Source: CBDBKE01 sp965218055 (GTDB taxonomy: Bacteria > Acidobacteriota > Terriglobia > JAJPHL01 > JAPKYU01). Taken from it: 64,000 nt of DNA. The notes under the pieces were generated by a model. That model worked only from the letters and a program-made list of their open reading frames with translations. It did no database searches and was not told the DNA's origin. This document shows positions 21,342-30,530 of this stretch, in pieces. How positions within the stretch are numbered: position 1 is the stretch's first letter; each line of letters starts with the position of its first letter. Where the stretch lies: positions 2,356,001 through 2,420,000 of the forward strand of contig CBDCKA010000002.1 of the NCBI GenBank assembly GCA_965218055.1, given 5' to 3'. The position numbers and the translations under genes are program-made.

Positions 21342-21818
21342 GTGGCGCAGCGGCTCGGGGTGCTCGTGGGGACCTTCTTTGGTGCGGGTTATGTCCCGCT
21401 CGCGCCCGGCACGTTGGCCTCGGCCGTTGCTGTAACGCTGTACCTGCTGCTCTGGCCTGCGCTGCTCTCGCCGCTTTGGCTGCTGCCGGCGGTTGCCGTG
21501 TTGTTTGTGCCGGCCGTGTGGGCTTCCGGGATCTGCGAGCAGCAGTTCGGCATGCGCGATCCGGGCCGGGTGGTCGTCGATGAGGTGCTGGGCCAGATGA
21601 TCGCCCTGGCCGCTGTGCCGCGCGCTCACGCCGGCGTGGCGGGCTGGAAATACTGGCTGTTGGGTTTTATACTTTTTCGGTTGTTCGACACGATCAAGCC
21701 GTTCCCGGCTGGCCGCAGTGAGCAGTGGCCGAGCGGCTGGGGTGTCGTGGCAGACGACTGCTGGGCAGGAATGTATGCGTTTGCTGGCGTCCGGCTAGCG
21801 GTGTGGTTGGGTCTGTAG
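21342..21818 (+). CDS. pgpA: phosphatidylglycerophosphatase A
   Basis: A membrane enzyme that removes phosphate from phosphatidylglycerophosphate to give phosphatidylglycerol. Seen: GTFFGAGYVPLAPGT at the N-terminus, VVVDEVLGQMIAL with the acidic metal-binding residues, FRLFDTIKPFPAG, and WGVVADDCWAGMYA. There are four hydrophobic segments. GTG 21342, 4 bp after the yacG stop, gives a 158-residue protein of family-like length; an ATG at 21261 would add 27 residues rich in R and K that overlap yacG. It ends at TAG 21818, adjacent to the next ATG. Confidence 0.88.
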   Translation: MAQRLGVLVGTFFGAGYVPLAPGTLASAVAVTLYLLLWPALLSPLWLLPAVAVLFVPAVWASGICEQQFGMRDPGRVVVDEVLGQMIALAAVPRAHAGVAGWKYWLLGFILFRLFDTIKPFPAGRSEQWPSGWGVVADDCWAGMYAFAGVRLAVWLGL

Positions 21819-22880
21819 ATGGCGCGCAAAGGACTTTCTCAATTGTTTAACCGAAAGCCGTCCAACAACAAACCCCTGATCGCCGAAATCACTCCCCGGG
21901 CGGCAATCCCCGGAGGCGAGGTGACGATTCGCGGTTCCGGATTCGCTTCCGGCAACCAACACCGTCCGCGGGTCAAATTTGGCGATGCCGACGCCCAATT
22001 GGTGGTGAGTTCCGATAGTTTCCTGGTGGCGCGCGTCCCCGAAGGGGCCATCTCCGGCCAGGTCACCATCCGCGCCGGCCTCGCGGCCAGCAATGCCTAC
22101 GAGTTTGAAGTCGGCGTAGCGATCGCTGACAATATGCACCCGGTGGCCAATCCTGCGTTGGATAAAGAGGGAAACCTCTTTGTGACCTTCAGCGGAACCC
22201 GCGGCCAGAAGGTGCCGGTGTCGATTTACAAGATCGACTTGAACTATGCCACCAAGCCGTTCGTCACCGAGATTATGAATCCCTCCGGCTTGGCTTTCGA
22301 CCGCGCGGGGCAGTTGTACGTCTCCAGCCGGCACGAAGGCGTGGTGTACCGGGTGGCTTCCAACGGCACCTTCTCCACTTACGTGGAGGGCATGGGAGTC
22401 GCCACTGGCCTCGCGTTTGACCCCGATGAGAACTTGTACGTCGGAGATCGCAGCGGCACCGTCTTCAAGATCTCCCGTGACCGCCAGATTTTTGTGTTTG
22501 CCACCATGGAACCCAGCATCGCAGCCTACCACCTGGCCTTCGGTCCCGATCACCACCTATACGTCAGCGGCCCCACCACCTCCAGCTTCGACTGCGTCCA
22601 TCGCATTTCACCCGCGGGGGAGGTAGAAGTGTTTTACCGGGGACTGGGGCGGCCGCAGGGCCTGGCGTTCGACGCACAGGGGAACCTCTACGTGGCTGCC
22701 TCCCTCGGTGGCCGCAAGGGAATTGTGCAGATCGCTCCTGACAGACAAGCCCATCTGGCCATTTCCGGCGCTGGCCTGGTAGGGTTGGCTTTCACTGCCG
22801 GTCGGTCTCTGATCCTTGCCAGCACCAATTCCGCCTTCCACCTGAATTGGGACGTCAGAGGGTTGCCGTTGCTCTCCTAA
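21819..22880 (+). CDS. IPT/TIG-domain plus beta-propeller (NHL/SMP-30-like) protein
   Basis: A 353-residue protein starting immediately after pgpA. Residues about 20-100 form an IPT/TIG Ig-like domain (ITPRAAIPGGEVTIRGSGF). Residues about 105-345 form a six-bladed propeller like SMP-30/NHL proteins, with repeated P.GLAFD..GNLYV units (PSGLAFDRAGQLYVSS, ATGLAFDPDENLYVGD, PQGLAFDAQGNLYVAA). No signal peptide is evident (the N-terminus is basic: MARKGLSQLFNRK), so it may be cytoplasmic or exported by another path. The enzymatic residues of true lactonases were not identified. The function is unknown; it may bind a partner protein or polysaccharide. Confidence 0.75.
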   Translation: MARKGLSQLFNRKPSNNKPLIAEITPRAAIPGGEVTIRGSGFASGNQHRPRVKFGDADAQLVVSSDSFLVARVPEGAISGQVTIRAGLAASNAYEFEVGVAIADNMHPVANPALDKEGNLFVTFSGTRGQKVPVSIYKIDLNYATKPFVTEIMNPSGLAFDRAGQLYVSSRHEGVVYRVASNGTFSTYVEGMGVATGLAFDPDENLYVGDRSGTVFKISRDRQIFVFATMEPSIAAYHLAFGPDHHLYVSGPTTSSFDCVHRISPAGEVEVFYRGLGRPQGLAFDAQGNLYVAASLGGRKGIVQIAPDRQAHLAISGAGLVGLAFTAGRSLILASTNSAFHLNWDVRGLPLLS

Positions 22881-23014
22881 TTCCGTGATCGGTGATTCAG
22901 TTCCTCGGGAAGCTTCCAGTCTGTGGGCAACGTCGCAAGTAAGGGCCAAGGAACTCGTGGTTCAGATGAACGGGGATCAACCGGCCAACTCACTAGAGCT
23001 ATCCTGAGACTCGG

Positions 23015-24250
23015 ATGAACGCGGAAATTATCGCCATCGGCTCGGAACTGTTGGGGCCGCACCGGTTGGACACCAATTCCCTGTTTGTCACCAGCCAACT
23101 GAATCACCTGGGCATCGAGGTCCGGCAGAAAACGGTGGTGGGCGACGACGAAGCGCAAATTGCCGCTGCGGTGGGCGCCGCACTCGAGCGCGCCCAGGTC
23201 GTGGTAGTAATGGGCGGAATAGGTCCCACCGCCGACGACCTGACGCGCGAAAGCGTAGCCCGCGCGCTAGGCCGGCGGCTGTTCCGGGACGCGCGCGTCG
23301 CGGAACTGATCGAGGGCCGCTTCCGCGCCCGCGGCTTCCCGATGCCAGAGATCAACCTCCGCCAGGCCATGATCCTGGAAGATGCCGAGATCCTGGAAAA
23401 TCCCAGGGGCACCGCCCCCGGCCAATGGATTCAGGAGGGCGGCCGGGTCCTGATGCTGCTACCCGGTGTGCCAACCGAAATGGAAGCCATGTTTGAGCAG
23501 CAATGCCGGCCGCGACTGGAAAAAATCGCGCCCGGCCGGCGGTTGCTCACCCGGGTGTTGAAAATCGCCGGGCTTTTTGAGTCGCAGGTTGACGAGCTGG
23601 CCGCGCCCATCTACCGCAAGTATGAGAACCCGACGACCACCATCCTGGCTTCGCCCGGGGAGATTCAACTGCGTCTGCGGGCCAGCGGCGCCGACGAAGC
23701 GGAAGCGCGCGAAGCTCTGAACGATTTGACTTCCCGGCTGGAGGTGGCTCTCGGCGACCAAATCTTTTCCCAAGATGGCCAGTCGCTGGAAGAAGTGGTG
23801 GGCATGTACATGACGGTGAAAAGCAAGACGCTCGCGGTGGCGGAAAGCTGCACAGGCGGGCTGCTGGCGGAACGCATCACGCGCGTCCCGGGAAGTTCCC
23901 GTTATTTTCTGGGAGGGCTCGTCGCCTACCACAACGGGGTCAAGACGCGCTGGCTGGAGGTGCCAGAATCGGTGCTGGAATCCAGCGGGGCCGTCAGCGG
24001 GGAGGTGTCGCGCATCCTGGCCGAATCCGTACGGCGGCGCTTTGAAGCCGACTTCGGGCTCAGCATCACGGGAATTGCGGGGCCTTCCGGCGCCAGCGAG
24101 GCTAAGCCGGTGGGCCTGGTCTACCTGGCGCTGGCGGAAGCCGGCCGCGCAGTCGAAGTCATCGAGAAACGCTATCCCGGCACGCGCGACCGCATCCGCC
24201 TTCAGGCTACCCAAACCGCGCTGGACATGCTCCGCCGCCGGATCAAATAG
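23015..24250 (+). CDS. cinA: CinA-family protein (NMN amidohydrolase / competence-damage protein)
   Basis: A 411-residue two-domain protein. The N-terminal COG1058/MoCF-like domain starts MNAEIIAIGSELL and contains VVVMGGIGPTADDLTRE and LLPGVPTEMEAMF (ADP-ribose pyrophosphatase activity in studied members). The C-terminal CinA domain contains AESCTGGLLAERIT…GGLVAYHNGVK…GIAGPSG, the NMN deamidase signature with the nucleophilic Ser. The length is normal. Followed after 75 bp by thpR, an order common in bacteria; recA, which often follows, is not here. Confidence 0.92.
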   Translation: MNAEIIAIGSELLGPHRLDTNSLFVTSQLNHLGIEVRQKTVVGDDEAQIAAAVGAALERAQVVVVMGGIGPTADDLTRESVARALGRRLFRDARVAELIEGRFRARGFPMPEINLRQAMILEDAEILENPRGTAPGQWIQEGGRVLMLLPGVPTEMEAMFEQQCRPRLEKIAPGRRLLTRVLKIAGLFESQVDELAAPIYRKYENPTTTILASPGEIQLRLRASGADEAEAREALNDLTSRLEVALGDQIFSQDGQSLEEVVGMYMTVKSKTLAVAESCTGGLLAERITRVPGSSRYFLGGLVAYHNGVKTRWLEVPESVLESSGAVSGEVSRILAESVRRRFEADFGLSITGIAGPSGASEAKPVGLVYLALAEAGRAVEVIEKRYPGTRDRIRLQATQTALDMLRRRIK

Positions 24251-24325
24251 CGAGTTCCCGGTGCCGGGCTTCCGGTTCCAGATCTGTAAGGGCTGGCGTG
24301 AGAGCTGGAAGCTGGCACCTGCCTT

Positions 24326-24877
24326 ATGCGGCTCTTCGTGGCCCTGGACTTGGATGAGACCGTCCGCGAGCGGATCGCCACCCTGCTGCGCCAACTGGAG
24401 CCAGCGGCCCGCCGGGTCAAGTGGGTGAAACCGCAATCGCTCCACCTGACGCTCAAGTTTATTGGCGAGCAGCCGGAAGAGAAATTGCCGGCCTTGGTCG
24501 AGGCCATGGCGGCTTTACCCTTGCCTGGACCGATGGAACTGAGTTTCCGCGGGCTGGGCTGTTTTCCCAATGAGCGCCATCCACGCGTCTTCTGGGTGGG
24601 TGTCCTGGCTCCGCCGGCCTTGGGCCAGCTGGCCGCCGGGGTCGAACGGGCCCTGGCACCGCTGGGCATTGCGCCCGAGCAGCGGCCCTTCTCGCCGCAC
24701 CTCACCCTGGGCCGGCTGAGGCAGGGCAGCCGTCTTCCGGCGTCGCCACCGGAATGGGAAGCCCACGGCTCAGACGATTTCGGCCGCTACACGGCGACGG
24801 AATTCTTCCTCTTTCAGAGCAGGCTTTTTCCCCGCGGTGCTGAATACATCAAGCTGAAGCACTTCCCCTTGGAATAG
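24326..24877 (+). CDS. thpR: RNA 2',3'-cyclic phosphodiesterase
   Basis: A 183-residue 2H-superfamily enzyme that opens 2',3'-cyclic phosphates in RNA. Both catalytic HxTx motifs are present: SLHLTLKF (about residue 38) and SPHLTLGRL (about 132). The start MRLFVALDLDE is typical. It is co-oriented with cinA. Confidence 0.9.
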   Translation: MRLFVALDLDETVRERIATLLRQLEPAARRVKWVKPQSLHLTLKFIGEQPEEKLPALVEAMAALPLPGPMELSFRGLGCFPNERHPRVFWVGVLAPPALGQLAAGVERALAPLGIAPEQRPFSPHLTLGRLRQGSRLPASPPEWEAHGSDDFGRYTATEFFLFQSRLFPRGAEYIKLKHFPLE

Positions 24878-25305
24878 GCCCTGGCCAACCTGTTTCTCGT
24901 TGCGATGCAACCCGCGGAAGGATTCACCCGCCTGGAGTTCCGCCACGCAGAGCGGCAAGGATCGCGCAGCCTTGGCGGACCCGCTTTGCTCTCCCACAAG
25001 CCACCGGGGACCGTCGCCAGCCTGCCGGGACCCGCCTGCTGAGCACGCACCCGCTGGTCCAAAGGTACCAAGCAAAATGTAACTGTTGGGCTATTGGCCG
25101 CTTGCTGCCGCTGCGTTTAACTAGACCTCGTAATGAACGCTTCAAAGACCCAGGCTATGGCGGCGGTTTTTTGTGCGGTCGTTGCGGCACGGAAGAGCCG
25201 CAGGGGGCTGCCGGAGTTTCTACGGATTCTCCCGGTGAGTCCGGAGATGAAGTCCATGGCACTGGAAAGCTATCGAGGCGAATTTGAACCGAGCAAATTG
25301 GAGCC
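24878..25305 (+). other. 428-bp gap, one doubtful small ORF
   Basis: No RNA gene, hairpin-T-run or repeat stands out. A 58-codon frame from ATG 25133 to TGA 25309 (MNASKTQAMAAVF…) overlaps the next gene as ATGA, which would allow translational coupling, but no ribosome-binding site precedes it and the product looks like no known family. I would not count it as a gene without further support. Confidence 0.4.
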
Positions 25306-26949
25306 ATGAGCGACGCGAACCAACCCAAAGTCCTCGTCATTGACGATGACGAGCTGATGCTGACCATCGTCCGGAAGATGCTGGAAGGTCAGGGTTTGTC
25401 CGTCGATGTGGCGCAGTCGGCCCGCGAGGCGCTGGACCGCTTGCCCAAGAACGGCTACAACGCCATCCTCTGCGACATGCTGATGCCAGGGATGTCGGGC
25501 GCAGAGTTCTACCAGCAGGTGAACAAGGAGTTCCCAGAATACAAGCGGAGGATTGTGTTCCTGACGGGCGATATCGCCTCGGAAGCTACCTGGGAGTTCA
25601 TTGAGGAAAGGCATTTGCCTTACGTCTTGAAGCCCTTCGGAGCTCGCGAGTTGCACCAGAAGCTGCGGGAGTTGGTCGGAGAGCCGTTTTTTGCACCCAG
25701 CTCGCCCGAGAAGCCGAGTAACCAACGGCGGCATCGGCGGATCGCGGTCAAGGCTGCCATCCGGGTGCGCAAGAAGAGATGGGCCACCAGAGGTCCCGAA
25801 ATTATCGCGGTCAGCAACGTCAGCAAGGAAGGCGTCTGCTTCGTTACTAACAGGCAATACCGGGTCGGCACCGAAGTGCAGGTTTCGTTTCCCTACACCG
25901 GGCCGCAGGACATAGAGCAGGAGGGCTACGTGGTCCGGGTGGACGAACGTCGTGGAGGCCGGTGGGGAGTGGCCATTGCGCTGGGTCCGGCGGCCGTAGC
26001 CTTCCGCTCCGGACTGGCTGGTGGGCCCGAAGAACGCCGACGCCAGCGCATCCTGGCCATGGCTGACCTGGCTGGCCAGAGGCCCCAGGCCCACGCTGGC
26101 GTTGAGGAAGTGGCCGATGTTGCTGACCTGAAGCGGAAGATGGAAAGCGAGCGGGAACAGGCCCGTCGCCTGGCCGAGGAACTGGCCGACCTGAGCGCCA
26201 GCCACGACCGTGTGGCTGCCCAGCGCGATCACCTGGCAGCCGAGGAGGCGCACTTCAAGCTGCAGTTGCGCGAACTCACGGCCGCCAAAGCCACACTGAC
26301 TCAGATGACCGGAGACCTAAAGCAGCACATGCAGAAGCTGCAGAAGCAACTGGCGGTCAGCGAAGGCTACCGCTTCCAGGCCACGCACGATTCTCTCACC
26401 GGGGTTTGGAACCGCGCAGCGATCCTGGACATCCTCCGAGGGGAACTGCAGCGCGCCCAGCGTGAGGGAATACAGGTCGGCGTGGTGCTGGCCGACCTGG
26501 ACCATTTCAAGGCCGTCAACGATACTTACGGGCACTTGGCCGGCGATGCAGTGTTGCGGGAAGCCGGCCGCAGAATGGCTTCCTGCGTGCGGCTCTACGA
26601 CTCAGTCGGCCGCTATGGGGGAGAAGAGTTCCTGATTGTCCTCCCCGCCTGCAATGTCACCAGCACACTGAACCAGGCCGAGAGAATCCGAGCCTGCCTC
26701 AGCGAAGAACCCGTGAACACCCGCGAGGGCCGGATCTCCAGCACCATGAGTTTAGGAGTGGCTGCCGGCAGCGGGGAGAACGAAATGGAGACCCTGCTGC
26801 GCGCCGCCGACGCCGCGTTGTATCGCGCCAAGCGTGCAGGACGGAACCGTGCCGAGGTGGCCGCAGCCATGGAAGCCCGCGCGCCCCATTTGCTTGCAGG
26901 CGAAGCCCAGCCCAAGGGTGAGGAAGCATGGACACGCCCGACTTCATGA
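25306..26949 (+). CDS. response regulator: REC – PilZ – coiled coil – GGDEF
   Basis: A 547-residue cytoplasmic signalling protein. The REC domain (about 1-120) has acidic DDDE, the phosphoacceptor Asp in AILCDMLMPGMSG (about 57) and the Lys in YVLKPFG. A PilZ c-di-GMP-binding domain (about 140-235) begins RRHRRIAVKAAI. A long E/A/L-rich coiled coil (about 270-350) leads to a GGDEF domain with an intact signature RYGGEEFLIVLP and an RxxD inhibitory site (RLYD) five residues ahead of it. So it should be an active diguanylate cyclase that senses its own product. The partner kinase is not in the window. Confidence 0.9.
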   Translation: MSDANQPKVLVIDDDELMLTIVRKMLEGQGLSVDVAQSAREALDRLPKNGYNAILCDMLMPGMSGAEFYQQVNKEFPEYKRRIVFLTGDIASEATWEFIEERHLPYVLKPFGARELHQKLRELVGEPFFAPSSPEKPSNQRRHRRIAVKAAIRVRKKRWATRGPEIIAVSNVSKEGVCFVTNRQYRVGTEVQVSFPYTGPQDIEQEGYVVRVDERRGGRWGVAIALGPAAVAFRSGLAGGPEERRRQRILAMADLAGQRPQAHAGVEEVADVADLKRKMESEREQARRLAEELADLSASHDRVAAQRDHLAAEEAHFKLQLRELTAAKATLTQMTGDLKQHMQKLQKQLAVSEGYRFQATHDSLTGVWNRAAILDILRGELQRAQREGIQVGVVLADLDHFKAVNDTYGHLAGDAVLREAGRRMASCVRLYDSVGRYGGEEFLIVLPACNVTSTLNQAERIRACLSEEPVNTREGRISSTMSLGVAAGSGENEMETLLRAADAALYRAKRAGRNRAEVAAAMEARAPHLLAGEAQPKGEEAWTRPTS

Positions 26950-27205
26950 AAACGCAGTCTCATCTCGTTCATTTTGTCTGGCGTGCCGGCACCCGCGAGC
27001 CTGGCTTGGCTGCCCGGCAAGCCTCCTTTGGCAGAGTGAGGCGAATGCTGAAGGTTATGTCCATCGAAGCGAAGAAGGCCCAGCTATTTTCCGCAGTCAG
27101 ATCGCAAGGCTGCGCAATGAGGTTTACGTTATGAGCCATACGCACCCAGTGCCGAGCTTGAATCCCCCGCCGGCCTCGGAGGCCGGTCTAGCTAGAGGAG
27201 CTGCC

Positions 27206-28102
27206 ATGAAGCTAAACAGTTCTAATGTGATGACCCTGCCGAGCCCTTACCCGGTCCCCAAGAAGGCTTCCGCCCAGGTTGACCCCCAGCCCATGGTGGC
27301 CGAAGACGGGCTGTCGGAGTCGGAGGAGCAATTGTCCCCTCAGACCAGCGCCGCCGCCTTGTCGGCGATTCGGGACAGGCTGCAGCAACTGGAACGGAAA
27401 GATTGGCAGCTCTGGACAGCGGCCGGCGCGGTGCTGCTGTTGATGGGAGCCGCGCTTGCTCTTCCGCTGGCGCCTCTCTGGACACAGCTTTACATAGCGC
27501 TGCTGTTCACCGGCTATGCCGTTGCCCAGCAGATTGTGACCAAACGAATCCGGGCTGAGCTGTCCCGCCAGATTGACTCCATGCTGCTGTCCCGACAGGT
27601 TGACTCGGTTCTCAACCTGCGATTCCGCACGGAGGATTCCCATCAGATGGCGATGGTGGATCCGCTCACCGGACTGTACAACCGCCGCTTCCTCGAGGAA
27701 CACCTATCTACCGAGCTGGCTCATTCCAACGGGCACGCCCGTTCCCTCACCGTGGCGGCGCTCCATCTGAAGGACTTCCATCAGATGACCGGCTCCTACG
27801 GGCACGCGGTCGGCGATCTGGTGCTCAAGTATTTTGGCGCGGAACTCAGGAAGGCGATCCGAAGCTCGGATATTGCTGCGCGTACAGGCCAGGGCGAGTT
27901 TATGGTGCTGTTTCCCGAGGGCAGACCCGAGCAGGTGCCGGCCAAGCTTCTCCGGCTGGCAGATCTGGAAGTAGAGCTTCGCGGGGAAAAGATTCCCGTC
28001 GGCTTTGCCTCAGGATTGACCGCTTATCAACCCGGCGACTCCCCTGGTCAGCTTCTGGATCGCGCCGAGCAGACGGTTCTGGCCGACAAGCCAACCGGCT
28101 AG
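27206..28102 (+). CDS. membrane protein with degenerate GGDEF domain
   Basis: A 298-residue protein. Two membrane helices lie at about 70-95 and 97-115 (AAGAVLLLMGAALALPLAPLW…LYIALLFTGYAVA), then a linker, then a GGDEF fold (MAMVDPLTGLYNRRFLEEHL, GHAVGDLVLKYFG). The signature site reads ARTGQGEFMVLFPEG, so the GG(D/E)EF motif is degenerate and activity is doubtful. ATG 27206 is chosen because AGAGGAG lies just upstream; longer frames upstream overlap the preceding gene. It comes about 250 bp after the REC-PilZ-GGDEF gene on the same strand, so the two may be one c-di-GMP unit. Confidence 0.82.
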   Translation: MKLNSSNVMTLPSPYPVPKKASAQVDPQPMVAEDGLSESEEQLSPQTSAAALSAIRDRLQQLERKDWQLWTAAGAVLLLMGAALALPLAPLWTQLYIALLFTGYAVAQQIVTKRIRAELSRQIDSMLLSRQVDSVLNLRFRTEDSHQMAMVDPLTGLYNRRFLEEHLSTELAHSNGHARSLTVAALHLKDFHQMTGSYGHAVGDLVLKYFGAELRKAIRSSDIAARTGQGEFMVLFPEGRPEQVPAKLLRLADLEVELRGEKIPVGFASGLTAYQPGDSPGQLLDRAEQTVLADKPTG

Positions 28103-28191
28103 GCCGAGCCGGAGATCCTCTAGATCGTCACGTGCAGGTCATGCACATGCGCTCAGCTTAACATCGGAACGCTGCTACGGTGACCTTGTCC

Positions 28192-28779
28192 TCAGTCGTC
28201 ACTACGCAAAAGGCCTCCGGCTTCCAACGTGCGCCAGAACGCATAGTCGGCATGATGCAGGACCGTATTCTCCAGACTCCGCACCACCAGTTCGCCCTCG
28301 CCCGAATGCGCTCCGGCCATGTGGGCCACCGCCTCCGGAAGTCCCACGCTAAGACAGACGTGCACGCCGTAGGCCGGATGCCGGATCGAGGGGAATCCAG
28401 CCGCTCGGGGCGCCTCCTTCCAGCGCACCTGGTTCTTCGGATCGAACTCCCACGGCTTGCCCACATCATGGCACAAGGCCCCGGCAATCAGTACGTCCCG
28501 GTTGATTTTCAAATCCGGAAACATCGTCATCATCTCATCGGCAATCAACATTGCCAGCCGTGTCACCCCCCGGATGTGATCGGTCTGCGTCCCCGTCTTC
28601 AGCGGCGGCGTATCGGGGTTCCCCGAGGGCCGGATCTCTGCAATCGCCCCAAAGCTGCTGCCGCCTAGCGACATCGCCCAAGCCTCCACCACCTTCTTCT
28701 GCAGCTCCGGGCTGGAAATCTCCTCAACCTCCGGCAGTTCTTCGCGAACTTTAGCACGCAAAGCATCGGTCGCTGGCAT
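28192..28779 (-). CDS. HD-domain phosphohydrolase
   Basis: A 195-residue metal-dependent hydrolase of the HD superfamily. The metal-binding residues are H in TDHIRGVTRLA, the HD pair in AGALCHDVGKPWEF, and later H residues in RHPAYGVH and AGAHSGEGE, with D in LHHADYAFW. The start ATG 28777-28779 has a strong GGAGGAGG just upstream; the longer frame to 28839 lacks one. It is convergent with the degenerate GGDEF gene. The substrate is unknown; HD proteins cut (p)ppGpp, dNTPs or cyclic nucleotides. Confidence 0.85.
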   Translation of the reverse strand: MPATDALRAKVREELPEVEEISSPELQKKVVEAWAMSLGGSSFGAIAEIRPSGNPDTPPLKTGTQTDHIRGVTRLAMLIADEMMTMFPDLKINRDVLIAGALCHDVGKPWEFDPKNQVRWKEAPRAAGFPSIRHPAYGVHVCLSVGLPEAVAHMAGAHSGEGELVVRSLENTVLHHADYAFWRTLEAGGLLRSDD

Positions 28780-29079
28780 AACGCCTCCTCCGAGAGAGTA
28801 AGAAGGGGAAATTCGAGACCTCGAAACCCCACCGCCCATAGTGCCAGACGGGTGTCAGGATTTCCATCGAAGTCGTTGTTTGCTTAGTACTCCATTATCG
28901 GGTGAAGCATTGAAGCGTGGATGGCGGCGAGCCGGTTCGGCGAGGACGATGCTCTGCCCCGGCTGGAGGAGTCTGTGGAGGCAGCCTGGTAGGCGCTTGG
29001 AAGAACCCGCCACCGCACGAGTGGAAAGGCGGAAGCTGTGCCCCCGCCTTTTCCCGAAGGCGCCGCGTGGGACGCTCGG
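28780..29079. other. 300-bp gap without a recognisable gene
   Basis: A stretch between two minus-strand genes. Only GC-rich frames with poor composition are open here. A GAGAGAGTAAGAAGGGGAA purine stretch near 28790-28810 lies upstream of the HD gene and may be leader. I see no tRNA or clear terminator. Confidence 0.4.
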
Positions 29080-30006
29080 TTACTGGAACGCCCCGGATTG
29101 CACCCGGTCCCAACCCAACTTGTTGAGCAGCTGGGTCAGGCGTCCCTGGACCCAGGCCTGAGGCCCCATCCGGTCGGCCAGCGCGCCGTAGACCCGGGCG
29201 GCTTCATCCAGCATTCCGTTCTCCTCGTAGAGGAACGCCAGCAAGAAGCGGGGCCCATTGTCGGATGGATTGTCCTGCAGCAGTTGGCGCAGGGCGCTCT
29301 CGGTGGCGCGGACCTGCTCGGCCCGCTCGTCGGGCAGCACCTGAAAGAAAGAGCCGGCTTCCACCAACGTGTCTTCGCCCTCGCGAGCAGTCACCCGCCA
29401 CCAGTATTTCTTGCCCCCCTTCAGCGCCTGAACATCGGCCGGATACTGCAGCTCGGTCGTCGTGACCGTCTGGCGCCACAAAACCTTCTCTTCCCGATTC
29501 ATCAGTTTGACCTCGTAGGCTTCCGCGTTGTCCACCGCGCCCCAGAGGAAGTGGGGATGGCGGGTAGCGACACGGGTGCGCGAGGGGGAGCGCAGGAGAA
29601 GGTTTGCGCCGCGCAGTCGCATCATGCCCGATTGCAGCCTACTGGCGCTGGCCAGAACCAAGCTGCTGGGCAAGCGGCAGGAGGGTACCTTGCGCTCGCC
29701 GTTGAGACTGCCCTTCAGCACCTTCAAGGTCCCGGCGTCAAACTGCACCTCGCCGCCGGCCGGAATCTTGGCGGCTCGGGACTCGGGGCAGAACAAGAAG
29801 GCGGCCTCGGAATTCTTGCCGATCAGGATGCGGTCGCCGGCGGTAATCAGGTCCGCAGTACGGGCCGGAACGGGGGTCTTCTGGCCGGACCGCAGGATCC
29901 TCACGTTGCCCGAGACCATGGAGAGTAAACCGACCGGGGTCGCGCCCTGGGCGGCCACTGCCAGTAACAGCAATGTAATTAAGGTCCAGCGGATTGTTCG
30001 AGTCAT
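29080..30006 (-). CDS. secreted FecR-like domain protein
   Basis: A 308-residue exported protein with a signal peptide (MTRTIRWTLITLLLLAVAAQG). Residues about 28-120 have the FecR-like pattern seen in many Acidobacteriota (GNVRILRSGQKTPVPARTADLITAGDRI…AAKIPAGGEV). A fibronectin-like region follows (HPHFLWGAVDNAEAYEVKL…GGKKYWWRVTA), then a short TPR-like end (FLLAFLYEENGMLDEAARVYGAL). It overlaps the cyclase stop by ATGA (30003-30006), so the two are translationally coupled. It is probably a periplasmic part of the cyclase/caspase cluster. The function is not known. Confidence 0.75.
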   Translation of the reverse strand: MTRTIRWTLITLLLLAVAAQGATPVGLLSMVSGNVRILRSGQKTPVPARTADLITAGDRILIGKNSEAAFLFCPESRAAKIPAGGEVQFDAGTLKVLKGSLNGERKVPSCRLPSSLVLASASRLQSGMMRLRGANLLLRSPSRTRVATRHPHFLWGAVDNAEAYEVKLMNREEKVLWRQTVTTTELQYPADVQALKGGKKYWWRVTAREGEDTLVEAGSFFQVLPDERAEQVRATESALRQLLQDNPSDNGPRFLLAFLYEENGMLDEAARVYGALADRMGPQAWVQGRLTQLLNKLGWDRVQSGAFQ

Positions 30007-30530
30007 GCGTCATCACCTCTTAACTTCAGGATTTCATAGACCGCCATGGGTTCGGCCACCCCCTTCAACTCGGCGTGTCCCGCCAGCTCTGCCACCACGT
30101 CCTGGCGGACCTGCTCGTAGGTGGCCTCGCTGACCAGAAGCTGGGAATGGAACGTCTTGTTTTCTCCTTCGATGCGCGAGGCCACATTCACCGTGTCCCC
30201 GATAGCCGTGTATTCCATCTTCTCCGGCGCACCGATGTTGCCCACCACTGCGTCGCCGGTGTGCAGTCCGATGCCGATGATGAGCTTCCGCAGGCCGCGT
30301 TCGGTGCGACGCCGGTTGTATTCTTCGTTGCGCTTCACCATGCCCAGCGCGCTGCGCACAGCTCGCCGGGCGTCGTCGGGATGAGGGACCGGCGCGCCAA
30401 ACAGAGCCATGATCCCGTCGCCAATGAATTTGTTGATCATGCCGCCGTGCGCCTTGATTTCCGCGGTCATGTCGGCAAAGTACTCGTTCAGCTCCTCCAC
30501 TACCAGGCGGGGGTCGCGGCCCTGCTCAGT
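30003..30530 (-). pseudogene. class III adenylate/guanylate cyclase, N-terminally cut
   Basis: It holds most of a class III cyclase catalytic domain: VVEELNEYFADM, HGGMINKFIGDGIMALFGAP with a metal-binding Asp, the GIGLHTGDAVVGNIG strand, and EYTAIGDTVNVASRIE with the catalytic Asn/Arg. The N-terminal part of the domain, including the first metal-binding Asp of the FxDIRGFT motif and any sensor domain, is missing. The homologous stretch begins CTEQGRDPRLVVEEL right at the GTGCAC of junction 30529-30534, and the frame then runs into antisense of the caspase gene. A GTG at 30498-30500 could start a truncated product. Coupled to the FecR-like gene downstream. Confidence 0.8.
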
